Origin: SB21 sp964415295 | Lineage (GTDB): Bacteria > CLD3 > SB21 | Assembly (NCBI GenBank): GCA_964415295.1 | Contig: CAYPYN010000001.1 | Coordinates: 310,001-374,000, forward strand | Reading direction: 5' to 3' | DNA length: 64,000 bases | Shown here: positions 17,654 to 26,992 of the stretch, in pieces | Numbering within the stretch: the first letter of the stretch is position 1 | Layout of the letters: every line of letters starts with the position of its first letter | The notes under the pieces: model-generated | What the model saw: only the letters and a program-made list of their open reading frames with translations | The model's database searches: none | Told to the model about the DNA's origin: nothing | Program-made: the position numbers and the translations under genes

Positions 17654-18358
17654 ATGAGTAAACGTTATGTGATCCCGCTTTGCCATCAGTGCGAATCACG
17701 GTTCGATTCCATTTTTTCCGAACTCAAACCTTCCGAACTCGAGCAGGTAGCCCAGAATAAATGCGGCAATATCTATAAGAAGGACCAGGTGATCTTCTAC
17801 GAAGGTCATATCGCCACGGGACTTTACTGTATCAATAAAGGCCGCGTAAAGATCTACAAATCGAACCAGGAAGGAAAACAGCAGATCATCCGCCTCGCCA
17901 AAGACGGCGATATTATCGGATATGCTTCTATGATCACCGGCGAAGCCTATTCGTCCTCCGCCGAAGCGCTGGAAGATGCGCAGGTATGTTTTATTCCGAA
18001 GAATGTTTTCCTGGGAATTGTGGAATCCAATTCAGAGCTTTTTATGAAGCTGATACAACTGCTCTCGCGTGACATGAAAGAGACGGAGAACCGATTTATC
18101 ACGATGGCTCAGAATACGGTGAGAGAACGTTTGGCCGAAGCTTTACTGATGCTCAAAGAATTCTGCGGGCACGACGATCACGGATTGAATATCGCTTTGT
18201 CAAGACAGGATATTGCCAATATCGTAGGCACATCGACTGAAACGACGATACGTTTGCTGGCTGATTTCAAGGATGAGAAACTGATCGATTTTATAGGCAA
18301 GAAAATAAAGATTCTCGATTCCAGAGCCCTTATCAAGGCCGCTAATTTGTCGGACTAA
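17654..18358 (+). CDS. Crp/Fnr family transcriptional regulator
   Basis: A 234-residue DNA-binding regulator. The cyclic-nucleotide-type sensor domain spans about 20-135 (CINKGRVKIYKSNQEGKQQ) and is followed by the dimer helix and a winged helix-turn-helix with LSRQDIANIVGTSTETTIRL at about 177-196. The N terminus has CHQC at residues 10-13 and another Cys at 37, a spacing reminiscent of FNR, although an exact match to the four-cysteine iron-sulfur set cannot be claimed. This leaves an oxygen- or redox-sensing role possible. It is transcribed alone; the upstream region holds a CCGTTAACGG palindrome at 17628-17637 that could be an autoregulatory site. Targets are unknown. Confidence 0.85.
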   Translation: MSKRYVIPLCHQCESRFDSIFSELKPSELEQVAQNKCGNIYKKDQVIFYEGHIATGLYCINKGRVKIYKSNQEGKQQIIRLAKDGDIIGYASMITGEAYSSSAEALEDAQVCFIPKNVFLGIVESNSELFMKLIQLLSRDMKETENRFITMAQNTVRERLAEALLMLKEFCGHDDHGLNIALSRQDIANIVGTSTETTIRLLADFKDEKLIDFIGKKIKILDSRALIKAANLSD

Positions 18359-18405
18359 CTGAGCCGCCTGCTGACGTTCATAATTCTTAATCTGCGTCCG
18401 CCACG

Positions 18406-21400
18406 CTAGCTTACAACTTCCTCAGCCAATTTTACCTCGGCTTTCTCTTCTTCCATTGCCCCCGGAGGAAGTTCTTTCTTAATCATCGCATAGATCGACG
18501 GGATCACAAAAAGTGTGAGCGCCAGGGAGAATAACAATCCCCCGATGACCACAATGCCCATGGATACGCGGCTCTTTGCTCCGGCGCCCAACGCCAACGC
18601 GATTGGTAAAGCGCCCAGTACCGTGGCCAGACTTGTCATCACGATAGGACGGAATCGGAGTTTGGCTCCTTCCAGAGCGGCCTCCGCGACCGAATAACCC
18701 TGTTCCCGCAGCTGGTTGGCGAATTCAATGATAAGGATACCGTTCTTCGTGACCAAGCCAATGAGCATGATGATTCCGATCTGGCTGAAAATATTCAGCG
18801 TCTGATCGAAATACCATAAGGACAGCAGCGCACCGGCCAGAGCCAGAGGAACGGTCAGCATGATAATGAATGGATCGATAAAACTTTCGAACTGCGCGGA
18901 CAATACGAGATAAATAATGATCAATGCCAACACAAAAGCAAAAAGGATATTGGATGAACTCTCCGCAAAATCCCTCGACGGTCCGCTTAAAGAAGTGCTG
19001 AACGACTCATCGAGAACTTTCTCGGCGATCCCATCCATCGCGGCGATCCCGTCGCCCATGGTCTTGCCGGGATTCAGACCGGCCGAAACCGTAGCGGACA
19101 CGTACCGGTTGAAATGATACAGCTGCGGCGGCGCTACGCGTTCCGCCACATAAACGATATTGTCCAACTGAATCAGTTCACCCGCATTATTCCGCACATA
19201 GAGCGATTTGAGATCCAGCGGCTCATCGCGGTTTTCACGCGTCATCTGGCCTACGACCTGGTACTGTTTGCCGTTCATAATAAAATAGCCGAATCGTTGT
19301 CCGGAATAGGCCAACCTCAATATCTGTCCGACGTCGGTAGCGGACACGCCGAGCGCGCGCGCGCGGTTGCGGTCGATCGTGATGTGCAGCTCGGGTTTAT
19401 TGAATTTCAGATTGACGTCCACGGCCTGAAAAGTCGGATCTTTACGGGCTTCCTCCAGGAATTTTGGCAGCACTTCACGCAGCTTTTCAAAATTGGGCGC
19501 CTGAAGAACATATTGAACGGGAAGTCCTCCGCGGCCTCCGCCAACCGCAATGGTCTGATCCTGGATCACAAAAGCTCTCGCTTCGGGGAATCGGCGGAGA
19601 TTGGCCGAAATATAATTAGCGATCTCCTGTTGGGAACGGTCACGTTCATCCGGAGGAACGAGCACGACACGTCCGAAACCGGTATTGACCGCACCGGAAC
19701 CGGCAAATCCCGGCGCCGTAACGGTCATGAAGACCTTCTTTTCCGGGATCGAGTCTTCGACAAATTTGTCCAGTTCCCTCATGAATCGGCTTGTATAATC
19801 GTACGAAGCGCCCTCCGGACCGGTTACAGAGATACGCAGGATGCTCCGGTCTTCCAACGGGGCCAGTTCCGACTGCAATCGCGAACCGATCAGAAATATG
19901 AGTACGAACGAACCGGCCATGATCGCGACCGCCACCCAGCGCCTTTTCAGGAATCTGACCAGGCCGTTGCTGTACATCTCGTTCATGCGAACAAAGAACG
20001 GTTCCGTGAGCTCGTAAAAACGCGTATGCTTTTGTTTCCGCCGCAGCAATTTGGCGTTGAGCATCGGTGTAAGAGTCAGCGATACGAAAGCCGAAATCAG
20101 CACGGCGCCGGATATGACCACACCGAATTCACGGAATAATCTTCCGACAAATCCTTGCAGGAAGATGATCGGCATAAACACCGCCGCCAGCGTGATGGAC
20201 GTGGAAATAACGACAAAAAATATTTCCTGCGAACCTTTGAAGGCCGCGGCCATCGGGGACATACCGGCCTCGACTTTTTTGTAGATATTCTCCGTCACAA
20301 CGATGCCGTCATCCACCACAAGACCCGTCGCCAGAACGATCGCCAAAAGCGTCAGCACATTGACCGAAAAGTCCGATAGATACATGATGAAGAAAGCCCC
20401 GATCAAGGAAACGGGAATGTCGATCAGCGGGCGAACGGCAATGATCCAGTCGCGGAAGAATAGGAAAATGATCAGAATGACAAGAGCGATCGCAATAATC
20501 AGCGTCTCCTGCACTTCGGTAACGGATTGTTTGATAAAGCGGGTATTGTCCAGCGCAAAGTCGAGGCGGAAATCTTTGGGCAGGTCTTTTTTGATCTGTT
20601 CCGCTCGTTTATAAAATTCATCCGCGATCTCAATATAATTACTGCCCGGCTGGGGAACGATCCCAAGTCCGATCATCGGAACTCCGGATTCCCTTAATAC
20701 GGTCTCTTCATTTTCAGGACCCAGCACGGCGTAACCAATGTCTCTCATTCGGATCGTTCGCTCGCCCTGAGACGCTATGATCAGATTATTAAAATCGTCC
20801 TCGGTCACCAACTTACCCAGAGTCCGCACCGTAAGTTCGGTCATATTTCCTGCGATCTTGCCGCTGGGCAATTCGACATTCTCCCGATCGAGAGCGCTTT
20901 TGATATCGAGCGGCGTCAGGCGGTACGAGGCCAGCTTGGCCGGGTCCATCCAGATACGCATGGCGTATTTCTTCTGTCCCCAGATCTGTACCGTACTGAC
21001 CCCGGGTATGGTCTGGAGACGTTCCGCGATCACATTTTCGGCATAATCGCTTACCTGCAACTGGCTTTTGGTATCGCTTTGCAGCGTAAGCGTCAATATG
21101 GCGTCGGAATTGGCATCTGCTTTCGTCACAACCGGAGGTGCATCGATATCCTGCGGTAATTGGCGAAGGGCCTGGGACACTTTGTCGCGCACATCGTTGG
21201 CCGCGGTCTCTAGATCGGCGTTTAGATTGAATTCCACGGTGATATTGCTGGAGCCCATGTTGCTGGCCGAAGAGATCGTGCGGATGCCGGCGATCCCGTT
21301 GATGGCTTTTTCAAGAGGCTCGGTGATCTGTGATTCGATCACATCGGAATTCGCGCCGGTGTAACTGGTTCGCACCGTAATAATCGGAGGATCGATCGAC

Positions 21401-21513
21401 GGGTACTCACGCACGCCGAGGTACGTGAATCCGATCACGCCAAAAAGGATAATGACCAGATTCAAAACGATCGCCAGCACCGGCCGGCGTATACAAACGG
21501 CTGATAAGCTCAT
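18406..21513 (-). CDS. RND efflux transporter permease (HAE1/AcrB-like)
   Basis: A 1035-residue resistance-nodulation-division permease, the proton-driven inner-membrane pump of a tripartite efflux system. The two-fold architecture is clear: N-terminal RRPVLAIVLNLVI, TM4 with the proton-relay pair in LVVDDGIVVTENIY, a large periplasmic porter domain, then the second half with VTKNGILIIEFANQ and IVMTSLATVLGALP. Length is standard. It starts 27 bases after the adaptor gene and both follow a CMD-family gene, giving a three-gene unit. No TolC-type outer-membrane channel gene is in the window. Substrates cannot be predicted from sequence. Confidence 0.93.
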   Translation of the reverse strand: MSLSAVCIRRPVLAIVLNLVIILFGVIGFTYLGVREYPSIDPPIITVRTSYTGANSDVIESQITEPLEKAINGIAGIRTISSASNMGSSNITVEFNLNADLETAANDVRDKVSQALRQLPQDIDAPPVVTKADANSDAILTLTLQSDTKSQLQVSDYAENVIAERLQTIPGVSTVQIWGQKKYAMRIWMDPAKLASYRLTPLDIKSALDRENVELPSGKIAGNMTELTVRTLGKLVTEDDFNNLIIASQGERTIRMRDIGYAVLGPENEETVLRESGVPMIGLGIVPQPGSNYIEIADEFYKRAEQIKKDLPKDFRLDFALDNTRFIKQSVTEVQETLIIAIALVILIIFLFFRDWIIAVRPLIDIPVSLIGAFFIMYLSDFSVNVLTLLAIVLATGLVVDDGIVVTENIYKKVEAGMSPMAAAFKGSQEIFFVVISTSITLAAVFMPIIFLQGFVGRLFREFGVVISGAVLISAFVSLTLTPMLNAKLLRRKQKHTRFYELTEPFFVRMNEMYSNGLVRFLKRRWVAVAIMAGSFVLIFLIGSRLQSELAPLEDRSILRISVTGPEGASYDYTSRFMRELDKFVEDSIPEKKVFMTVTAPGFAGSGAVNTGFGRVVLVPPDERDRSQQEIANYISANLRRFPEARAFVIQDQTIAVGGGRGGLPVQYVLQAPNFEKLREVLPKFLEEARKDPTFQAVDVNLKFNKPELHITIDRNRARALGVSATDVGQILRLAYSGQRFGYFIMNGKQYQVVGQMTRENRDEPLDLKSLYVRNNAGELIQLDNIVYVAERVAPPQLYHFNRYVSATVSAGLNPGKTMGDGIAAMDGIAEKVLDESFSTSLSGPSRDFAESSSNILFAFVLALIIIYLVLSAQFESFIDPFIIMLTVPLALAGALLSLWYFDQTLNIFSQIGIIMLIGLVTKNGILIIEFANQLREQGYSVAEAALEGAKLRFRPIVMTSLATVLGALPIALALGAGAKSRVSMGIVVIGGLLFSLALTLFVIPSIYAMIKKELPPGAMEEEKAEVKLAEEVVS

Positions 21514-21540
21514 ATCGAACCTTTGTTGTTAGGAATGACG

Positions 21541-22614
21541 TTATTCAAGCTCGGACAGATCAACCTTGCTGCCGGGTCTGAGCAGAAGCACTCCGGTTGT
21601 GATCACAGTATCGCCGGGTTGCAGTCCCTTGGAAACCAGGATCTTCGTATCCGTCCTCAATCCCGTTTCGACGGTTTGAGGCCGGGCCTCTCCTCCTTTG
21701 TACAGAAAAACTTTCTGACTCTTGAGTTCCGGTATGATCGATTCCGTGGGCACCATCAGCGCATTACGGATCTCTTTCAGCACTACCTCGATATTCGCAA
21801 AAGCACCTGGAAAAATCTTATCGTCGGCATTGGTACATACGGCGCGCATAAAAACCGTACGCGTATTCTCGTCGATCTTGGGTTCGATCGCAAAAATGCG
21901 CCCCTTGTATTTCTTTTCCGTTCCCGGAATGCTGAACGTGATCTCGGTCTCGCGCACGATATCATTGATGTATTTCTCAGGAATGGAAAAATCAATTTTG
22001 ACCGTGGACAGATTCTGCAGAGTCGCGATGCGCGTGGTCGGGGAAATGTAACCGCCTTCGCTGACATACCGGATACCGATCACACCGTCAAACGGCGCAC
22101 GGATTTCTGTCTTGGCGATCTGCGCCTTGAGCAAAGAGATATCGGCCAGAACCGCATTGACCTCATTAACCGTCGCATCGTATACTTCTTTGGCCAGCAA
22201 TTCTTTTTCAAACAGCATGCGCTGACGCAATTCGTTGCTCTCCGCCAGTTTTCTTCTCGATTCGGATTTCTCCAGCTGAGCCTGCAGTTCCGCGTCATTC
22301 AGCTTGACCAGCAATTCGCCTTTGGACACGCGCGCGCCTTCTTTGAAGAGTATCTGCGTCACACGCCCGGCGATTTCGCTTTTCAGCTCCACTTCTTCGT
22401 TGGCTATAACCGTTCCGGTGGTCAGGACTTTGTTGGTCAGCGTTTCATGTTTCATGACATGACCTTTGACGGGAACGCGGCTGTCGCCAAAGGAACCGGT
22501 CGCCCGGTTGGAAGCCGATTTTCTTTCTACGGATATCCATTTATTGATCGTAAGGCCGGCGATAGCCGCAACTACAATGCCCCACAATACTATCTTATTG
22601 ATCTTACTATTCAT
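21541..22614 (-). CDS. RND efflux periplasmic adaptor subunit (membrane fusion protein)
   Basis: A 357-residue membrane fusion protein linking the RND pump to an outer-membrane channel. It has an N-terminal membrane anchor (residues 8-25, no lipobox), a lipoyl half-motif VELKSEIAGRVTQI, a short coiled-coil hairpin (about 115-165), the second lipoyl half APFDGVIGIRYVSEGGYI, then beta-barrel and membrane-proximal domains ending KVDLSELE. This order is that of MdtA/AcrA-type adaptors. The permease gene follows 27 bases downstream. Confidence 0.9.
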   Translation of the reverse strand: MNSKINKIVLWGIVVAAIAGLTINKWISVERKSASNRATGSFGDSRVPVKGHVMKHETLTNKVLTTGTVIANEEVELKSEIAGRVTQILFKEGARVSKGELLVKLNDAELQAQLEKSESRRKLAESNELRQRMLFEKELLAKEVYDATVNEVNAVLADISLLKAQIAKTEIRAPFDGVIGIRYVSEGGYISPTTRIATLQNLSTVKIDFSIPEKYINDIVRETEITFSIPGTEKKYKGRIFAIEPKIDENTRTVFMRAVCTNADDKIFPGAFANIEVVLKEIRNALMVPTESIIPELKSQKVFLYKGGEARPQTVETGLRTDTKILVSKGLQPGDTVITTGVLLLRPGSKVDLSELE

Positions 22615-22657
22615 ACTTTACAGTTCCGGTAGATTTTCTAACGTGGAAATTCAGTTC

Positions 22658-23005
22658 TTATTTCATGTTTTCAACTTCATCCAGAAATGCGACCGCCCGC
22701 CGCAGGTGAGGAATGACGATCGACCCTCCGACCACCAGACCCACGCTGAAGACCTCGAACATTTCCTCGCGCGTCACGCCGGCCTCCTTGCATTTATTGA
22801 TATGATAGGATACGCAGTCGTCGCATCGAAGCACCATGGAGGCCACCAATCCGAGCATCTCTTTCGTTTTCACGTCCAGGGCGCCGTCCTGATAAGTGAG
22901 CGTGTCGATCGAAAAAAAACGCTTGATCACTTTGTTGTCCTGTTCCAGTATCCGCTCGTTCATTTTCTGGCGGAACTCCGTGAATTCTTTATAACGATCC
23001 GTCAT
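22658..23005 (-). CDS. Carboxymuconolactone decarboxylase (AhpD-like) family protein
   Basis: A 115-residue CMD-fold protein. The redox-type motif CDDCVSYH (Cys-x2-Cys with a following His) is present, followed by GVTREEMFEVFSV, the usual AhpD/CMD signature. Such proteins act as small alkylhydroperoxidases or enzymes of aromatic breakdown; the CxxC-x3-H set favours a peroxidase-like thiol role. It lies 43 bases upstream of the efflux adaptor gene on the same strand, so it may be the first gene of that transcript and link efflux to oxidative or electrophile stress. That link is inferred from position only. Confidence 0.85.
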   Translation of the reverse strand: MTDRYKEFTEFRQKMNERILEQDNKVIKRFFSIDTLTYQDGALDVKTKEMLGLVASMVLRCDDCVSYHINKCKEAGVTREEMFEVFSVGLVVGGSIVIPHLRRAVAFLDEVENMK

Positions 23006-23087
23006 AAATGATGTCCTTTCCTATTATGAACCCTGAGAATATATATGCGGCCGGAATGAAAGTCCATTATTTTGATCGCGATTCACC

Positions 23088-24230
23088 TTAGAACACCTGC
23101 GAGAAAAGAATATACAACCCGGTACCACCTTCCGAGTACCCGTAATCCACGCGGATGATCGTGCTGTGCCAATAGAACCGAAGCCCCGCACCGCCACCCG
23201 TGTGCCACTGGTCTGCTGCCCATGAGGGTCCGTCCTTGCGTTTGAAGATCTGTCCCGCATCGCCGAAGACCAGCATGCCGAGATACATGTTCCGTTTATC
23301 GGAGAGCCGGACACCTCTCCATCGAAATTCGGAATTTAATAAGAATCGTCCCTGCCCCCGCACCCGGGCGCCCGGCATACCCCGTACGCTGTTGTCGCCA
23401 CCGAGTTTGAGTTCGTCGTAGAATGGAATATCGCCGAAGGTCTGGTCCGCCTGAATACGATAACCGAATACGAAAGGTTCGCCTACCGGTAAAAAATGCC
23501 GGTGTTCGTAACTGAGCAGCCAACCGTTAAAATCACCGCCGCCGCCAAACTTATACTCGAGCAGCAGTTCCTCGAAAAGACCGTTGGTCGAATTGTTATA
23601 ATTATCCCTTGTATCATACCGGAGCGAGGTATTGAGCGACATCAATAAACCCCCGTCGAATCCCACGGGACGAATGGTATCCAGAATATTGCCCGACCGG
23701 GCATTAGGTTTGATGGAGGTGTATTTGATCCCTCCTCCGACCCGGTGTCTCCAGTAACCGTTCAGATTCCTTATCCATGTGATGTCGATATTGGGCGACA
23801 GATTCCGAAACGTGCGCTGGTCCTTGCTCAGACCAAGAGAATCCACCTCGCGGTTCGTCAGCTCTCCGTAATAATTGGCATACTCTTGTTTATCCAGCGC
23901 CGCTTCTATCTCAAGTCTTTGACCGGGACGGAAGTTGGGCACATCCATCGACACAAGATGAGCCCATTTCCCTTCCGTGGTGACAAAATACTGTGCTTTG
24001 TAGGATCGTTTGTAGGGAACTGTTTTTCCATCGTATTCGTACACACCCACGCGCAGACCATAGCCCATACCGTCATCCGACGTGTAATTGAGCAGCGGAA
24101 TCGGAGTGAATCGCCAGCCCGATGTACGCTTCGCAATATCTTCGCGTGGCGTATCTCCCTCCGCTTCGTACAAATCCTGCGCGGATAAAGGCCATACTGT
24201 GAACAACAGAAAGAACACCGTTCGTTTCAT
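23088..24230 (-). CDS. BamA/TamA-family outer-membrane barrel without POTRA domains
   Basis: A 380-residue exported protein with a signal peptide (residues 1-17, ending LSA-Q) and an Omp85-type 16-strand barrel. Recognisable Omp85 elements are the periodic aromatic strands, LGGDNSVRGMPGARVRGQG (the VRG-type loop motif) and GGGAGLRFYWHSTIIRVDYGY near the C terminus, ending in Phe (FSQVF) as a barrel-sorting signal. There is no POTRA region, so this is not an assembly factor of the BamA kind; it belongs to the short surface-antigen-like members of unknown function. It follows an alpha/beta hydrolase gene by 29 bases with a GGGGGA ribosome site, suggesting joint expression. Confidence 0.82.
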   Translation of the reverse strand: MKRTVFFLLFTVWPLSAQDLYEAEGDTPREDIAKRTSGWRFTPIPLLNYTSDDGMGYGLRVGVYEYDGKTVPYKRSYKAQYFVTTEGKWAHLVSMDVPNFRPGQRLEIEAALDKQEYANYYGELTNREVDSLGLSKDQRTFRNLSPNIDITWIRNLNGYWRHRVGGGIKYTSIKPNARSGNILDTIRPVGFDGGLLMSLNTSLRYDTRDNYNNSTNGLFEELLLEYKFGGGGDFNGWLLSYEHRHFLPVGEPFVFGYRIQADQTFGDIPFYDELKLGGDNSVRGMPGARVRGQGRFLLNSEFRWRGVRLSDKRNMYLGMLVFGDAGQIFKRKDGPSWAADQWHTGGGAGLRFYWHSTIIRVDYGYSEGGTGLYILFSQVF

Positions 24231-24259
24231 ACATCCCCCTTCTGAATTTTTGATCGGGA

Positions 24260-25423
24260 CTACAGTCTCTGCTGTAGTACGTGATAGGTCAGTTGCCAGA
24301 GATCATACAAACCCGGCAGCGTTTCGTCGAATACCGCCGGAAGGGATTCCCAATCGACGCGGAGATTGACATGCGTAAACAGACCCATAATCGCCACAAA
24401 AGGTTGGGGCGCACCGGGAACCTGATTAGCAAGAGTTAGACTTTCGGTGAAGTGGACCACATGATCGCCTTCGCTGTGTCCGATGATCAACTGCGCCTGG
24501 ATCTTATCGGAATAATGGTAAAGGGAAAGCGTGTCGATCCATGTTTTGAAATTCTGAGGCGTGCGGTCGTACAATTCGTCGAAAAGGAAAGGATCTTCGT
24601 TGCCTATAAAAGCCAGCATGTCGTTTTGTTCCTGCGTCAGCCACATGGCATCCGACGAAAGATCGTAAAACGGATCCTCGATCTTCTTCTGTATGACGTT
24701 CTCAAACGTCCCGTCCGATTCGATCAGCGACGCATTGCCCAGCAGAAATTCCCACCGGTCGCTTTTGGACTCCATTTCGACCTGTCCGTCATAGCCCTCC
24801 GCATCATAAGCGCCGGTAAGCGTATATTTTAGCGCGCGTTTCAGATCGTAATAACCGCCGAAAAACACGCCGAATTTGATGCGCTCCTGCAGTTCAGGCC
24901 GGGTCATGGCGATGATGACCGGTCCCGTTCCAAAACTGAATCCGACCAATCCGATCTTTTCGGGATCCACTTCCGGTCTTTGCCTGAAATGGTTGAAGCA
25001 TAACGTGATCTCCTCCACATCCTGGAAACTGAGTCGGAAATTTCTCATCTGCACCAGATCCGGAACCATGATCACGAAGCCGGCACGGGCGAGCCGTTTG
25101 GCCATGCTTTGGAGGCGTTTGTCGTTCTTTCCTTTTTCTGTAAACCCGTGGGTCACAATCATACCGGCGGCCGGTCTCTTCGCGCCTGTGGCATACAGGT
25201 CAAACCGAACATACCGTCCGTCTTTCGTTGGAATAGAATCGCTGAGAACGGCCGGTTCGGGTGTCAGCGATTTGTACCACGTCGGCTTGTCCTTCGCCGT
25301 CATGTCGAGGATCATTAGAAAGGACAGAACTCCGTCGCGCGGCGCTTGAAACAGAAGAAGAAGCAACAGCGTCATTACGAATGACAGGCCTATCCTCAGA
25401 AGGAAGAGTATCAATTTATCCAT
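24260..25423 (-). CDS. Alpha/beta hydrolase, membrane-anchored
   Basis: A 387-residue hydrolase. The first 25 residues are a hydrophobic anchor or signal (LILFLLRIGLSFVMTLLLLLL), followed by an alpha/beta hydrolase core with oxyanion region VTHGFTEKGK, the nucleophile elbow GFSFGTG, and the putative acid/His region IGHSEGDHVVHF. It resembles dienelactone-hydrolase or acyl-esterase type proteins acting in the periplasm. It heads a two-gene unit with the Omp85-type barrel 29 bases downstream. Substrate is unknown. Confidence 0.78.
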   Translation of the reverse strand: MDKLILFLLRIGLSFVMTLLLLLLFQAPRDGVLSFLMILDMTAKDKPTWYKSLTPEPAVLSDSIPTKDGRYVRFDLYATGAKRPAAGMIVTHGFTEKGKNDKRLQSMAKRLARAGFVIMVPDLVQMRNFRLSFQDVEEITLCFNHFRQRPEVDPEKIGLVGFSFGTGPVIIAMTRPELQERIKFGVFFGGYYDLKRALKYTLTGAYDAEGYDGQVEMESKSDRWEFLLGNASLIESDGTFENVIQKKIEDPFYDLSSDAMWLTQEQNDMLAFIGNEDPFLFDELYDRTPQNFKTWIDTLSLYHYSDKIQAQLIIGHSEGDHVVHFTESLTLANQVPGAPQPFVAIMGLFTHVNLRVDWESLPAVFDETLPGLYDLWQLTYHVLQQRL

Positions 25424-25504
25424 AACATAGAAAGGTCTGAAAACGTGATAGGTGAGCCTTTTAAAATGTAGCCAAGCCTTCCAAAAAAATCACGACTTTT
25501 TTTG

Positions 25505-25538
25505 AAATAAAAAGGGCAGACGATCGCTACGTCTGCCC
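25505..25538 (-). terminator. Intrinsic terminator after the DUF3078 gene
   Basis: A perfect 9-bp GC-rich stem (25514-25522 with 25530-25538) with a 7-base loop is followed on the minus strand by TTTTATTT. It is placed 24 bases after the DUF3078 stop codon. Confidence 0.85.
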
Positions 25539-25561
25539 CGCTTTCTGCTTTGAATGCTTTA

Positions 25562-26416
25562 TCAGAAATTATACATGATCCCCACGGCGATCACTTCCTT
25601 CATCTGCCATTTGGCCTTGCCGTCGGTATCTTTGATGTCATAATCATAGAGAATACTGGTTGAAACACTTGAGGTAATGTATTTATTCACTTTCATCATC
25701 AGCAGATTCTCCCAGTTCACATCGACATGCTTCAGATCTTTATAACTGGCGAACAAATTCAATTTGGATTGAAAATCCGCGTTCTCCATCAGTTTCCGCT
25801 TGTATGCGCTGTTGACATTCCATCCTAATTCGCTCCGGACGCTCTTACCGGGATCCACGCCATAGGCGCCGTAATGCGACAGCGTGTCGTCCAGCACGAA
25901 GGTGATCTTGCCGGTCAAGGGAGAAATGAGTGCGAAGAAATTCTCGCTGGGCTTGTACTCCGCACCGAGCGACAACGTCATATAACCGGGAGACATGAAT
26001 TCGGAGATCTTGGTCTTAGGATTCGTCTTGTAATCGTAACCGTTGGCAAATTGCGTGCGAAGATCCAGCAGGCCGGCATAGCTCCAGTGTTCCACTGCTT
26101 CACGGCCGAATTTGGATGTCAGTACGATCTTATCGTCGCTCTTTCGAACGCCCAATTCGCCTTGTTTCACAAGACCGTAGCCCAATTCCAGCGTATTGTC
26201 CCAAGAGATCTTGTCCTTTTTCATGTTGGCAAAAAGATTCAGTAAACCGTTTACGGCCAGTGAATTTTCACCGCCCGCCGACCAATTTTTGAGTCCGACC
26301 TGATTGAAATTCAGTCCGGCGGCGCCTCCGGTTTTCCAAGGACCCGTTTGTTCCTGAGCGCTGGCCGCCGCGATTCCAACAAACATCACAAAAATCAACA
26401 CTATCAGCTTTTTCAT
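25562..26416 (-). CDS. DUF3078 family outer-membrane protein
   Basis: A 284-residue exported protein of the DUF3078 family, which is common in the FCB group and predicted to form an outer-membrane barrel. Residues 1-20 form a signal peptide (ending ASA-Q). The family signature WKTGGAAGLNFNQVGLKNWSAGG is recognisable at residues 27-49, and the C terminus alternates strands and ends IMYNF. Length is typical. A GAGGGA ribosome site precedes the ATG and a strong terminator follows, so it is a single-gene unit. Function is not known for the family. Confidence 0.85.
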   Translation of the reverse strand: MKKLIVLIFVMFVGIAAASAQEQTGPWKTGGAAGLNFNQVGLKNWSAGGENSLAVNGLLNLFANMKKDKISWDNTLELGYGLVKQGELGVRKSDDKIVLTSKFGREAVEHWSYAGLLDLRTQFANGYDYKTNPKTKISEFMSPGYMTLSLGAEYKPSENFFALISPLTGKITFVLDDTLSHYGAYGVDPGKSVRSELGWNVNSAYKRKLMENADFQSKLNLFASYKDLKHVDVNWENLLMMKVNKYITSSVSTSILYDYDIKDTDGKAKWQMKEVIAVGIMYNF

Positions 26417-26512
26417 ATGTCCCTCATCTAGTTAATATTTTGGTTTTTTCGGCATTCGTTTTTTCTCGATACCGTAAAGGTAGGCCAGTTTTGGACCAGA
26501 ATCAAGACCTAG

Positions 26513-26899
26513 TCAGGCCTCAAACCCGGCGGCAAGATGGCGCCGCTGAATAAGATCGGAAAGTCGGTCTTTCATTTCGTATTTGGAGATGAATTCATCG
26601 GCCAGGCAGTCCTTGGCCAATTGCCGATAGAAAGGTGCGTCGTGAAGCGTGATCACCACGATAAAGACATCCGGATATCTGGTCTTGATCGCTTTGGAGG
26701 CTTCCAGACCCGTTTTATGAGGCATGTTGATGTCCATCAATACCATATCCGGATGCAGTTTTTCAGCCAGATCGATCGCCTGATCCCCGTCAAACGCTTC
26801 GGCCACAATTTTGGTATGACCAAGCGATTCCACATACTCGCATACGGCCTTGCGAAACACATGATTGTCGTCGGCAATAAGTATTCTCAGATTCCGCAC
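26513..26899 (-). CDS. Single-domain response regulator (CheY-like)
   Basis: A 128-residue stand-alone receiver domain. The acidic pair is in IADDNH, the phospho-acceptor Asp in MVLMDINMP, the conserved Thr in VVITLHD and the Lys in FISKYEM. There is no output domain. The start appears to be GTG at 26899 with only a weak ribosome site. It lies 93 bases downstream of the NarL-type regulator on the same strand, so it may be the last member of the TonB receptor-kinase-regulator group and act as an alternative phosphate sink or connector. That is an inference from order. Confidence 0.85.
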   Translation of the reverse strand: MRNLRILIADDNHVFRKAVCEYVESLGHTKIVAEAFDGDQAIDLAEKLHPDMVLMDINMPHKTGLEASKAIKTRYPDVFIVVITLHDAPFYRQLAKDCLADEFISKYEMKDRLSDLIQRRHLAAGFEA

Positions 26900-26992
26900 A
26901 GTGATGCCTGCCTTGGTTGATTCAACGGCGTAAGGTGCTACGAAAGGAAGGATTCTACAATAAGGGAAAACACGTATTTGAAGGAAAACTCT

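Noticed and set aside
19114..20139. Long plus-strand open frame (341 codons) inside the RND pump gene
   Set aside because: It lies wholly antisense to a clear RND permease, has biased composition (Arg/His/Gln rich) and no recognisable domain or ribosome site.
21523..22632. Plus-strand open frame of 369 codons opposite the efflux adaptor
   Set aside because: It is the antisense shadow of the adaptor gene; its residues reflect reversed codons and contain no motif.
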